From positions 1 through 7,068 of the forward strand of contig JADFNT010000088.1 in the NCBI GenBank assembly GCA_022563215.1: a DNA stretch of 7,068 bases, read 5' to 3'. Every line of letters starts with the position of its first letter. Positions within the stretch are counted from its first letter, which is position 1. Source of the stretch: Pseudomonadota bacterium. Lineage in GTDB: Bacteria; Pseudomonadota; Alphaproteobacteria; Rhodospirillales; Casp-alpha2. Shown one piece after another: positions 1 through 6,153 of the stretch. The notes beneath the pieces are model-generated. The model made no database searches. It was not told where the DNA came from and was given only the letters and a program-made list of their open reading frames with translations. A program made the translations under genes and the position numbers.

Positions 1-728
1 TAGACGTTGCGCGGCGACGACGTGTTCGAGCCGCTGCCGGCCCGCCGTCTCGGCTTGCCGGTGATCTTGAAGGCCAGCGCCTCGGGCCCGAGCACCGACA
101 GGATCGGCTCCAGCAGCGACAGGTCGATGACCTGGCCCTTGCCGCCCTTGGTTTCGACCTCGCGCAGCGCGATCATCGCCGCCATGGCGCCATACAGGCC
201 GGCGATCATGTCGGCCATGGCCAGCGGCGGCAGCAACGGCGCCCGGTCGGGAAAGCCGTTGCGGGCCGCGAACCCCGACATCGCCTCGACCAGGGACCCG
301 AACCCCGGGCGGTCGCGGTAGGGGCCGGTCTGGCCGAAGCCGGAAATCCTCAGCAGCACCAGTTTCGAGTTGCGTCGATGCAGGGTCTCCGGCGCCAAGC
401 CCATCTCTTCGATGCGCCCGGGGCGGAAGTTCTCGATCATCACGTCGGCGCCCTCGACGAGGTTCAGCAGAATCTCGATGGCGTCCGCCTCGCGCAGGTT
501 CAGGGTCAGGCTTTTCTTGTTGCGGGCATAGACCTTCCAGTGGGCGTCGATGCCGTCTTCCTTCCAGGCGCGCAGCGGGTCGCCCTTGCCCGGGGTCTCG
601 ATCTTGATGACTTCGGCGCCGAAATCGGCCAGTTGCAGGGACAGCATGTTGCCGGCGATCAGCCGCGACAGGTCGAGCACCCGGATGCCGTCAAGCGGCC
701 CAAGGTTTTCGGGATCAAAGGTCAGCAT
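1..728 (-). CDS. CaiB/BaiF family CoA-transferase (class III), C-terminus cut by window edge
   Basis: The reading frame starts at the ATG complementary to 726-728 and stays open to base 1, giving 242 residues of a protein that usually has about 390-400. Family hallmarks are visible. The N-terminal segment is PLDGIRVLDLSRLIAGN (residues 11-27), followed by LADFGAEVIKIE (33-44), NKKSLTLNL (70-78) and ENFRPG (99-104). The segment LAMADMIAGLYGA places the expected catalytic aspartate at residue 173. The visible end, SNTSSPRNV, matches the stretch that precedes the second half of the Rossmann-type domain. Class III enzymes move CoA between carboxylic acids through an aspartyl-CoA thioester; some members are racemases. 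The substrate cannot be told from sequence. The gene starts 5 bases after the stop of the cyclase-family gene, so it is very likely the fourth gene of one transcript. Its ribosome site is weak (GGGA about a dozen bases upstream), which fits translational coupling. Confidence 0.93.
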   Translation of the reverse strand, partial: MLTFDPENLGPLDGIRVLDLSRLIAGNMLSLQLADFGAEVIKIETPGKGDPLRAWKEDGIDAHWKVYARNKKSLTLNLREADAIEILLNLVEGADVMIENFRPGRIEEMGLAPETLHRRNSKLVLLRISGFGQTGPYRDRPGFGSLVEAMSGFAARNGFPDRAPLLPPLAMADMIAGLYGAMAAMIALREVETKGGKGQVIDLSLLEPILSVLGPEALAFKITGKPRRRAGSGSNTSSPRNV

Positions 729-733
729 GAGGG

Positions 734-1750
734 TTAGATCGTCCCGACCGGCGTCACCGGCGAACCGACGGCGCCGGGTATGCGGAGCGGCGGCGCGGTG
801 AGCAGGAAACGCGACCGGCCCAGGCTGTTGAGCGCGGCGGCCAATTCCGACAGGTACCACAGCTCGCCCAGATGCACGCCCAGGCGGAACAGGCAATGGC
901 GGTGGATCGGCAGGTGCGAGCGCCCGCCCTGGGTGTCGCCGTCGCCGTGGGAGTTTTCCACCGCCATGTTGTCCGAAACGATGGCGACGAGGCCGCAATC
1001 GGTGATCCACCGCAACAGCGCATCGTCGTAGCCGTCGAGCACGGCGCAGGAATTGTGCAGCTTTTCGGCATCCGGGTCGCCGTCCATGGAGACGATCATG
1101 TCGTCCCAGCCGGTGTGCAGGCACAGCATGTCGCCTTCCTCGACGATAATGGAGTCTTTCTCGAACACCTCCATCAACTGCTGGTAATTGACGGCAACGC
1201 GCTCATCACCGAAGTGCGCGTGCAGGTCGACCATGACGCCGCGGCCCTGGACGCAGGCTTCGGCCATGTTCTCGATGCCGAGCGCGCGGGCCCCCAACTG
1301 CCCGTCGCCGGGTTCGCCGCCGATGTGTTCGCCGGGCCGGAAGCCGTTGTAATAGACCGGCTCCGGCTCGCCGTCGCCGTCGGCGTCGAACACCGAGCCG
1401 ATGTGGGCGAGGCTGTCCCACTGGGTCGAATACTGGGAATAGAGGGTGATCGCCTCATCGCAACTGACGTCCATGTCGCCGGGTTTGACGTTGTCCCAGA
1501 CGTAGTTGAAGTAGACGTCGTCGCCGACGAACACCGGCTTGAATTCGGGCGGGTGGCGCTTCGGGTTGACGGCGTTGCCGCCCGGCAGGTCGAGCGGCAG
1601 GCTGAGGCAGAAGCTCAAGCCCTCGGTGACTTCGCCGACGGCGGCCTTGACGCGCTCGGGCGTCAACAGGTTCATCCGCCCCTTTTGGTCGTCCTCGCCC
1701 CAATCGCCCCAGGTCGAGCCCTCGGGCCGGTTGTTCCAGCGTTGGGTCAT
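734..1750 (-). CDS. cyclase family protein (kynurenine formamidase-like metal hydrolase)
   Basis: This 338-residue protein belongs to the cyclase family (PF04199), whose bacterial members include arylformamidases and related metal-dependent hydrolases or lyases. The N-terminus RWNNRPEGSTWGDWGEDDQ (residues 4-22) is typical of the longer, about 330-residue branch and supports the chosen ATG. The metal-site region reads STQWDSLAHIG (108-118), keeping the Asp and the last His of the family's HxGTHxDxPxH pattern but with Gln-Trp where the classical GTH lies. Other conserved points are VDLHAHFG (174-181), LHTGWDD (211-217), SDNMAVE (259-265) and PIHRHCLFRLGVHLGE (281-296). There is no signal peptide, so it should be cytoplasmic. 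The gene begins 16 bases after holC behind a G-rich leader and ends 5 bases before the CoA-transferase gene. That tight pairing suggests both act on one pathway, perhaps opening or hydrating a ring or amide whose product acid is then activated with CoA; this is inference. The exact reaction is unknown. Confidence 0.9.
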   Translation of the reverse strand: MTQRWNNRPEGSTWGDWGEDDQKGRMNLLTPERVKAAVGEVTEGLSFCLSLPLDLPGGNAVNPKRHPPEFKPVFVGDDVYFNYVWDNVKPGDMDVSCDEAITLYSQYSTQWDSLAHIGSVFDADGDGEPEPVYYNGFRPGEHIGGEPGDGQLGARALGIENMAEACVQGRGVMVDLHAHFGDERVAVNYQQLMEVFEKDSIIVEEGDMLCLHTGWDDMIVSMDGDPDAEKLHNSCAVLDGYDDALLRWITDCGLVAIVSDNMAVENSHGDGDTQGGRSHLPIHRHCLFRLGVHLGELWYLSELAAALNSLGRSRFLLTAPPLRIPGAVGSPVTPVGTI

Positions 1751-1766
1751 CCGGCCCCGGCCCCCC

Positions 1767-2219
1767 TCAGTCCTGTTTCTTCTCCCAGCCGCCGGCCTCG
1801 GTCTGGCGCCAATAGGTCAGGTCATGGCCGTCCTCGCCGTAGGATTTCCACCGCCCCCGGGCGGCGGCGGCGGCGGCCGCGTCGCGGCCATCGAAAAGCT
1901 CGAAGCAGCGCTCATAATCGCCGATGCGCGCGGAAGTCGCGCCATCGGTGAGGAACAGGAACTCGGCCCGGTTGGCGTTATCGTCCGCGGTCGTCAGCCA
2001 TACCGGCTGGTCCTCGGGCGAGCCGTCCTGGTCGGTGCCGTGGGGCAGCCAGGAACCTTGCTCGTAGGTCCACAGAAGCCCCGCCAGCGCCTCGACGCGC
2101 TGCTCCGAGCCGGCCAAAACCAGGGCCCGCTTGCCGGCGCCGAGGGTCTTTTCCAGGAGCTTCGGCAACACCTGCTCCAGCGGCGATTTTTCCAGGTGAT
2201 AAAAGGCGATTTCGGTCAC
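1767..2219 (-). CDS. holC: DNA polymerase III subunit chi
   Basis: This is a 150-residue protein of normal length for alphaproteobacterial HolC. Chi belongs to the clamp-loader assembly of the replicative polymerase and, with psi, links it to single-strand binding protein. Seen here are the N-terminal EIAFYHLEKSPLEQVLPKLL (residues 3-22), LWTYEQGSWLPHG (49-61), QPVWLTT (71-77), NRAEFLFLTDG (83-93) and the C-terminal HDLTYWRQ (132-139), all in family order. The frame stays open far upstream inside pepA, but that part is an arginine-rich shadow. The GTG at 2217-2219 is chosen because it puts VTEIAFYHLE at the usual N-terminus and has a G-rich ribosome site (GGCGGGA, 9 bases away). It lies 32 bases after pepA, the usual partner of holC. 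Residues 114-120 are seven alanines encoded mainly by GCC repeats; the family has an alanine-rich helix here, so this is probably harmless drift. No psi gene is in the window. Confidence 0.93.
   Translation of the reverse strand: MTEIAFYHLEKSPLEQVLPKLLEKTLGAGKRALVLAGSEQRVEALAGLLWTYEQGSWLPHGTDQDGSPEDQPVWLTTADDNANRAEFLFLTDGATSARIGDYERCFELFDGRDAAAAAAARGRWKSYGEDGHDLTYWRQTEAGGWEKKQD
1860..1880 (-). repeat. GCC-rich repeat coding seven alanines in holC
   Basis: On the minus strand one GCG is followed by six GCC codons, giving Ala114-Ala120 of HolC. It sits in the helix after the DGRD motif, where the family is alanine-rich anyway, so it probably extends a normal helix and is not a new insertion. 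Confidence 0.8.
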
Positions 2220-2251
2220 GATGGTCGGTCCCGCCCCCTCCCGGCTATCCC

Positions 2252-3796
2252 CTATTTCTTCTCGTAATGGTCGGCGACCAGCCGGTCCAGCAGCCTGACG
2301 CCGAACGCCGTCGCCCCCTTGGGCGCCGTGGCCAAGTCCTTCTTGGTCCAGGTGACGCCGGCGATGTCCAGGTGCGCCCACGGCGTGCGGCCGACGAAGC
2401 GTTGCAGGAACTGGGCCGCGGTGATCGACCCGGCGCCGCGGCCGCCGGAGATGTTCTTCATGTCGGCGATGTCGGACTTCAGCAACTTGTCGTAAGCCTC
2501 GCCCAAGGGCATCCGCCACAACTCCTCGCCGACCTTCTTGCCGGCCTCGGTGAGCTGTTCGGCGAGCTTGTCGTTGTCGGCGAACAATCCCGCGTATTCG
2601 CTGCCCAGCGATACGATGATGGCGCCGGTCAGTGTCGCCAGATCGACCATGAACCGGGGCTTGAAGCGGGTGTCGGTGTAATGCAGCGCATCGGCCAGCA
2701 CCAGGCGCCCTTCGGCGTCGGTGTTGATGACCTCGATGGTCTGGCCCGACATCGAGGTGACGACGTCGCTGGGCCGCTGGGCGTTGGAACCTGGCATGTT
2801 CTCGGCCAAGGCGATGACGCCGACGGCGTTGACCCGCGCCTTGCGCCCGGCCAGCGCCTTCATCAGGCCGATAACGACGCCCGACCCGCCCATGTCGTAT
2901 TTCATTTCCTCCATGCCGCTCGACGGTTTCAGCGAAATGCCGCCGGTATCGAAGGTGACGCCCTTGCCGATGAAACAGACCGGCATATAGGCCCGGGCTT
3001 CCGGTCCTTTCCGGGGCGCCTTGCCCCTGGACAGGCCCCGCCATTGCATGACCACCAGCTTGCTTTCCCTGGCCGACCCCTGGCCGACGCCGAGAAGCGC
3101 CCCCATGCCGAGGCGCCGCATCTGCGCCTCGCCCAGGATCTCGACCTTGAGGCCGAGCTTGATCAGTTCCTTGCACCGCTTGGCCAGGGTTGCGGGGTAA
3201 ATCACGTTCGGCGGTTCGGTGACCAGGTCGCGGGTCATGAACACGCCCTGGATCACCTTGTCGCGGGCCCGGAAGGCGGCTTTTGCCTTGTCGCTGCCCC
3301 GGCAGCGGAAGGTCAGGGCGCCGAGGGTCGGTGGGCCGCTGTTATTATTATTGTTGTTGTTCTTTTTCGTCCGGTAGCGGTCGAACCGGTAGGACCGGAG
3401 CTTCGCCCCTTCGGCGATGCAGACCGCCATCTCGGCGGCCGTCATCTTGGCCTTGTCCAGGGAGTCGAGGGCAACGCTTGCGGTTTTCGACCCCGATCGG
3501 CCCAACAGCGCATAGATGCCGCCACCGATCTTGTGCAGGGCCCGCTCGTCCAGGTGGCCGGGCTTGCCGAGACCGATGGCGACGACCCGGTCGAGCCGGG
3601 TGCCGGAGGGCGCCATCAGGGTCAGGCCTTGGCTGGCCTTGCCGATAAAATCGTCGGCCTTGATGGCGCGCCGGAGGCCGCCGTTGATTTTCTTGTCCAG
3701 CGCCACGGCCGACGGGGTCAGCTTTCCGCCCTCCAGGACACCGACCACCAGGGCCCCGGTGGCGGCCAGTCCCGGCCCGGAAAAGATGATTTTCAT
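2252..3796 (-). CDS. pepA: leucyl aminopeptidase, peptidase family M17
   Basis: This 514-residue cytosolic aminopeptidase removes N-terminal residues, preferring leucine, using two metal ions in a hexamer. The N-terminal macro-type domain covers roughly residues 1-140 and the catalytic domain roughly 160-514. The metal and active-site residues expected from E. coli PepA are all present: Lys278 and Asp283 in GKGVTFDTGG, Lys290 in SLKPS, Asp301 in KYDMGGSG, and Asp360, Glu362 and Arg364 in the signature NTDAEGRLVLADAL (358-371). The enzyme should therefore be active. The ATG is supported by a good ribosome site (AGAGAGG, 6 bases upstream). It appears to be the first gene of the operon with holC, the cyclase-family gene and the CoA-transferase. 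The unusual feature is a run of seven asparagines at residues 146-152 in the linker between the domains, where relatives usually have a short charged or proline-rich stretch. E. coli PepA also binds DNA in Xer recombination; nothing here tests that role. Confidence 0.97.
   Translation of the reverse strand: MKIIFSGPGLAATGALVVGVLEGGKLTPSAVALDKKINGGLRRAIKADDFIGKASQGLTLMAPSGTRLDRVVAIGLGKPGHLDERALHKIGGGIYALLGRSGSKTASVALDSLDKAKMTAAEMAVCIAEGAKLRSYRFDRYRTKKNNNNNNNSGPPTLGALTFRCRGSDKAKAAFRARDKVIQGVFMTRDLVTEPPNVIYPATLAKRCKELIKLGLKVEILGEAQMRRLGMGALLGVGQGSARESKLVVMQWRGLSRGKAPRKGPEARAYMPVCFIGKGVTFDTGGISLKPSSGMEEMKYDMGGSGVVIGLMKALAGRKARVNAVGVIALAENMPGSNAQRPSDVVTSMSGQTIEVINTDAEGRLVLADALHYTDTRFKPRFMVDLATLTGAIIVSLGSEYAGLFADNDKLAEQLTEAGKKVGEELWRMPLGEAYDKLLKSDIADMKNISGGRGAGSITAAQFLQRFVGRTPWAHLDIAGVTWTKKDLATAPKGATAFGVRLLDRLVADHYEKK
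3341..3361 (-). repeat. (AAY)7 trinucleotide repeat coding seven asparagines in pepA
   Basis: Seven consecutive codons on the minus strand read AAC AAC AAC AAT AAT AAT AAC, directly after AAA AAG lysine codons. They code Asn146-Asn152 of PepA, in the linker joining the N-terminal and catalytic domains. It is a conspicuous low-complexity AT-rich patch in an otherwise GC-rich gene. Being a triplet repeat, gain or loss of units would change linker length without breaking the frame. Confidence 0.9.
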
Positions 3797-3802
3797 TGAC
3801 GA

Positions 3803-3809
3803 CCTCTCT
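3803..3809 (-). promoter_or_regulatory. ribosome binding site of pepA
   Basis: AGAGAGG on the minus strand ends 6 bases before the ATG at 3794-3796. It fixes the pepA start and is the clearest Shine-Dalgarno sequence among the leftward genes. Confidence 0.65.
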
Positions 3810-3898
3810 GTTTGAACGATGGGGCCCAGACTCTAACGGTGGCGGCGCCAAATAAAAGAGTTTGTTGGAGGGGTTATTGCCGGGTTTGGTCCTGTTCC

Positions 3899-3925
3899 CC
3901 GGCGCCGGAACGGGCTGGCGCCCGG
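3899..3925. terminator. GC-rich stem-loop between the flippase-like gene and pepA
   Basis: CCGGCGCC (3899-3906) pairs with GGCGCCCGG (3917-3925) with one bulged C, around a 10-base loop. It lies about 10 bases past the stop of the flippase-like gene. In the direction of that gene it is not followed by a T-run. On the plus strand it is followed by TTGTTGTTTT, which looks more like an intrinsic terminator, yet no rightward gene is seen before it. It may stop antisense transcription or protect the 3' end of the leftward message. Confidence 0.3.
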
Positions 3926-3934
3926 TTGTTGTTT

Positions 3935-4897
3935 TCAATTAGGGGTTTGGTATTTCATCGTCTCTCCACGGTCGCGGCTGGCCAGCCAGATGAGGCCGCC
4001 GGGGGCGGAAGTAACCACCCCGACCAGGCCGAGCAGGAAGCCGAGCACCGCCGCGCCCCCCTCGGGCACCCCGATCAGGCCAAAAGCCGCGACCATGGCG
4101 GTTTCGCGCACCCCCCACCCGGCAATGGAAATGGGCAGGGTCATCACCAACAGCACCGGCGGCACCAGCACCAGGCAGTCGAGCAAAGTCACATCCAGGG
4201 ATAGCCCCATGGCCAGAAGAAAGACGCAGAACGAGATGTTGACGTGGGTCACCAGACCCCAAGCCAGGACCGGGGCCAAATGACCGGGGTGAAGGAAAAC
4301 CCGGCGCGCGTCAACGCCCAGGTTGCCGAGGCCGCGCACCACCCGCCAGCGCCTGAGTCCCTCGGGCAGCCGATCCAGCATCATCAGGAATCCGAGGCCG
4401 ACGACGCCGGCCAGGGTGACGAGGACGATACCGGGCAGGATCAGCTTCATGGTCGCCTCGTCCACCCGGGGCATGAACCAGGGTAGTGTTACGTCCACCA
4501 GCACCACCAACGCCACCACGGTCACGGCGCGTTCCAGCAAAACCCCGTTGACGGAGCCCCTGAGCCCGATCCCCTCGCGATAGGCCTTGTAAATACGCAC
4601 CGCGTCGCCGCCCACCGACGACGGCAGGATTTGGCTGAAAAAGGCGCCGATGTAAAAAAGCTGGATGGTTTTGAAGATGCTGAGCGGAGTGCCGATGGCC
4701 TTCAGTACCGCCTGCCAGCGCAGCCCGCCGACGCAGATTTGGACCAGGATGACCAGCACCGCCGCGGCCAGCATCGAAGGATCGGCACCGACCAGCCTAT
4801 CCTTGGCTTCGCCGAGGTCGATTTTGGATATCAGAAACCAGATCAAGAAGCCCGACACCAGGAACTTCAGCGCCAGGGCCAACCATTTTTTCGACAT
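3935..4897 (-). CDS. flippase-like integral membrane protein (lysylphosphatidylglycerol synthase TM / UPF0104 family)
   Basis: This 320-residue, strongly hydrophobic protein has about eight membrane segments (roughly residues 8-24, 41-58, 76-92, 122-142, 152-173, 206-230, 236-258, 264-306). Family marks are LPSSVGGDAVRIYKAYREG (91-109), LLERAV (120-125) and LPISIAGWGVRETAMV (254-269), with the conserved Gly-x-Gly-x-Arg-Glu-type motif. The family (PF03706, YbhN-like) includes the transmembrane part of MprF and many stand-alone proteins thought to move or present lipid-linked substrates. The cytosolic aminoacyl-transfer domain of MprF is absent, so lysine transfer to phosphatidylglycerol is not expected. 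The short basic start MSKKW and a GGAAG-type ribosome site 5-8 bases upstream support the ATG. No glycosyltransferase or lipid gene lies beside it, so the substrate is unknown. It is flanked by gaps of 122 and 138 bases and is probably transcribed alone. Confidence 0.88.
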   Translation of the reverse strand: MSKKWLALALKFLVSGFLIWFLISKIDLGEAKDRLVGADPSMLAAAVLVILVQICVGGLRWQAVLKAIGTPLSIFKTIQLFYIGAFFSQILPSSVGGDAVRIYKAYREGIGLRGSVNGVLLERAVTVVALVVLVDVTLPWFMPRVDEATMKLILPGIVLVTLAGVVGLGFLMMLDRLPEGLRRWRVVRGLGNLGVDARRVFLHPGHLAPVLAWGLVTHVNISFCVFLLAMGLSLDVTLLDCLVLVPPVLLVMTLPISIAGWGVRETAMVAAFGLIGVPEGGAAVLGFLLGLVGVVTSAPGGLIWLASRDRGETMKYQTPN

Positions 4898-4922
4898 CGC
4901 GCTTCCGGTGCCAGGGGAAAAA

Positions 4923-4949
4923 ATCAGCTGGGAATAATATCAGCCGGGA
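4923..4949 (-). repeat. tandem 11-base repeat upstream of the flippase-like gene
   Basis: ATCAGCTGGGA (4923-4933) and ATCAGCCGGGA (4939-4949) differ at one base and start 16 bases apart. On the minus strand this reads TCCCGGCTGAT, five bases, TCCCAGCTGAT, about 26-52 bases before the ATG. The position fits a pair of operator half-sites, but no regulator is known. The segment also forms a weak GCTG/CAGC stem followed by a T-run on the minus strand (from about 4944 to 4918), an alternative reading as a weak terminator. Confidence 0.45.
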
Positions 4950-4955
4950 CTTTTA

Positions 4956-5004
4956 ACAGTTCGCCCCCCAACTGTCACGGCGCCTGTCACTCCCCCCTGG
5001 GAGT
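4956..5004 (-). terminator. two adjacent 6-bp inverted repeats downstream of amrS
   Basis: ACTCCC/GGGAGT (4989-5004, loop of 4) begins about 15 bases after the amrS stop. ACAGTT/AACTGT (4956-4975, loop of 8 with a C-run on the plus strand) follows. Neither has a clear U-run in the leftward direction, so a factor-independent terminator is doubtful. They could mark the end of the amrS message or act in the leader of the next gene. Confidence 0.3.
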
Positions 5005-5019
5005 TAGCGGGAGGGGCCG

Positions 5020-6153
5020 TCAGGCGGGCCCGATACGCACCGGCATGCGCTTGCGGCCCCAATCGCCGGGCGGGCCGTCGAAGACGCCGGGCAGGACGGT
5101 GCCGCAGTTGGGGCAGTTGCCGGAATAATTGCCGCCGACGTCCAGGTTCCATGCCGACAGCTCGTACCAGTCCCGCACAATCAACGCCTCGCCGCACTGG
5201 TGGCAAAGGGTGGTGTCGCCTTCGGGGTCGTGGACATTGCCCGTATAGGCGTAGCGGATGCCGTTCTTGAGCGCGATCCTACGGGCCCGGGACAGGGTCT
5301 CCTTCGGCGTGTTTTCCTTGTCCATCATCTTCCAGTCGGGATGGAAGGCGGAGAAATGCAACGGCACGTCGGGGCCGAGGTTTTCCATGATCCATTGGGT
5401 CATTTCCTCGATCTCGGCCTCGGAATCGTTCTCGCCGGGGATCAGCAGGTCGGTGATCTCGAACCAGACGTCGGTTTCGTGCTTGAGGTATTTCAGGGTC
5501 TCCAGCACCGGCGCCAGCGAGCTCGTGCAAAGCTCCTTGTAGAACCTTTCGGTGAACGCCTTGAGGTCGACGTTGGCGGCGTCCATGTGGCGGTAGAATT
5601 CGGCCCTCGGTTCGTCGCAGATGTAGCCGGCGGTGACGGCGACCATCTTGATGCCACGTTCGCGGCAGGCCGCCGCCACGTCGACGGCGTATTCGAGAAA
5701 GATCACCGGGTCGTTGTAGGTGACGGCGACGGATTTGCAGCCGGTCTTGACCGCCGCCTCGGCGATCATCTCGGGCGACGCCTTTTCCTGCAACTTGTCG
5801 AACTCGCGCGATTTGGAAATGTCCCAGTTCTGGCAGAACTTGCACGTCAGGTTGCACCCGGCGGTGCCGAACGACAGCACCGGGGTGCCCGGCAGGAAAT
5901 GGTTGAGCGGCTTCTTTTCGATCGGATCGACGCAAAACCCCGACGAGCGGCCGTAGGTGGTGAGGACGATTTGGCCGTCGTGGCACGCGCGGACGAAGCA
6001 AAGCCCCCGCTGCCCGTCGCGGAGCTTGCAGTACCGCGGGCAGATGTCGCATTGCACCCGGCCGTCATCGAGGGTGTGCCAGTAACGGCCCGGAAAGGCG
6101 CCGGCGAGGGATTCATCTATTTCGACGACGGGCATTTCAACGACGGGATTCAT
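5020..6153 (-). CDS. amrS: AmmeMemoRadiSam system radical SAM enzyme
   Basis: This 377-residue radical SAM protein is related to pyruvate formate-lyase activating enzymes. The 4Fe-4S/SAM motif is CNLTCKFC (Cys100, 104, 107), preceded by LSFGTAG and followed by QNWDISK as in this family. A family-specific N-terminal cysteine set, CDICPRYC (35-42) with CFVRAC (52-57), precedes it. A C-terminal pair of CxxC knuckles (317/320 and 347/350) looks like a zinc ribbon or a second cluster site. DLLIPGENDS (235-244), HFSAFHPDWKMMD (266-278) and YAYTGNVHD (301-309) are typical of the group. The reaction is unknown; the protein is conserved with MEMO1-like AmrB and AMMECR1-like AmrA. The frame is open upstream to 6342, but that part is a basic shadow of another gene. 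The ATG at 6151-6153 is chosen because it has AGGA 8 bases upstream and gives the usual N-terminus. The start lies inside the end of the preceding small gene. Confidence 0.94.
   Translation of the reverse strand: MNPVVEMPVVEIDESLAGAFPGRYWHTLDDGRVQCDICPRYCKLRDGQRGLCFVRACHDGQIVLTTYGRSSGFCVDPIEKKPLNHFLPGTPVLSFGTAGCNLTCKFCQNWDISKSREFDKLQEKASPEMIAEAAVKTGCKSVAVTYNDPVIFLEYAVDVAAACRERGIKMVAVTAGYICDEPRAEFYRHMDAANVDLKAFTERFYKELCTSSLAPVLETLKYLKHETDVWFEITDLLIPGENDSEAEIEEMTQWIMENLGPDVPLHFSAFHPDWKMMDKENTPKETLSRARRIALKNGIRYAYTGNVHDPEGDTTLCHQCGEALIVRDWYELSAWNLDVGGNYSGNCPNCGTVLPGVFDGPPGDWGRKRMPVRIGPA

Larger units (their letters stand above)
3797..3934 (-). promoter_or_regulatory. intergenic region between the flippase-like gene and pepA; likely pepA promoter and leader
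   Basis: This is a 138-base non-coding gap on the leftward transcript. It contains the pepA ribosome site at its left end, a GC-rich inverted repeat at its right end (3899-3925), and an AT-rich patch around 3850-3870. I see no convincing -35/-10 pair; CTTTTATTT upstream of TAGAGT is the nearest candidate. The gap length and the hairpin suggest that pepA starts its own transcript, but this is inference. Confidence 0.35.
4898..5019 (-). promoter_or_regulatory. intergenic region between amrS and the flippase-like gene: hairpins, tandem repeat, probable promoter
   Basis: These 122 non-coding bases hold two short inverted repeats near the amrS end (4956-4975 and 4989-5004). They also hold an AT-rich stretch with TATTAT at 4935-4940 (minus strand) that could be a -10 element for the flippase-like gene. 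GAACTG lies 17 bases upstream of it as a poor -35. A near-perfect 11-base tandem repeat (4923-4933 and 4939-4949) overlaps this putative core promoter. Assignment as a promoter is inference. Confidence 0.35.

Noticed and set aside
7..801. Small plus-strand open frames at the left end
   Set aside because: They are antisense to the CoA-transferase gene and show no motif; the minus-strand frame explains the region.
872..1951. A 359-codon plus-strand open frame opposite the cyclase-family gene and holC
   Set aside because: It runs antisense over two well-supported genes, has repetitive Val/Ala/Asp/His composition and ends in a basic low-complexity tail.
2220..3176. N-terminal extension of the holC frame into pepA
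   Set aside because: The extension is an Arg/Gly/His-rich shadow of pepA. The HolC family begins at the residues just after the GTG at 2217-2219, and the resulting 150 residues match family length.
2267..3799. A 510-codon plus-strand open frame opposite pepA
   Set aside because: It mirrors pepA on the other strand. The translation is rich in Asp, Gly, Arg, His and Gln with no family motifs, as expected from antisense frames in GC-rich DNA. PepA motifs are complete on the minus strand.
3935..4897. Full MprF-type lysylphosphatidylglycerol synthase
   Set aside because: Only the membrane domain is present. The protein stops at residue 320 without the cytosolic aminoacyl-transferase domain, so the lysyl-transfer name would mislead.
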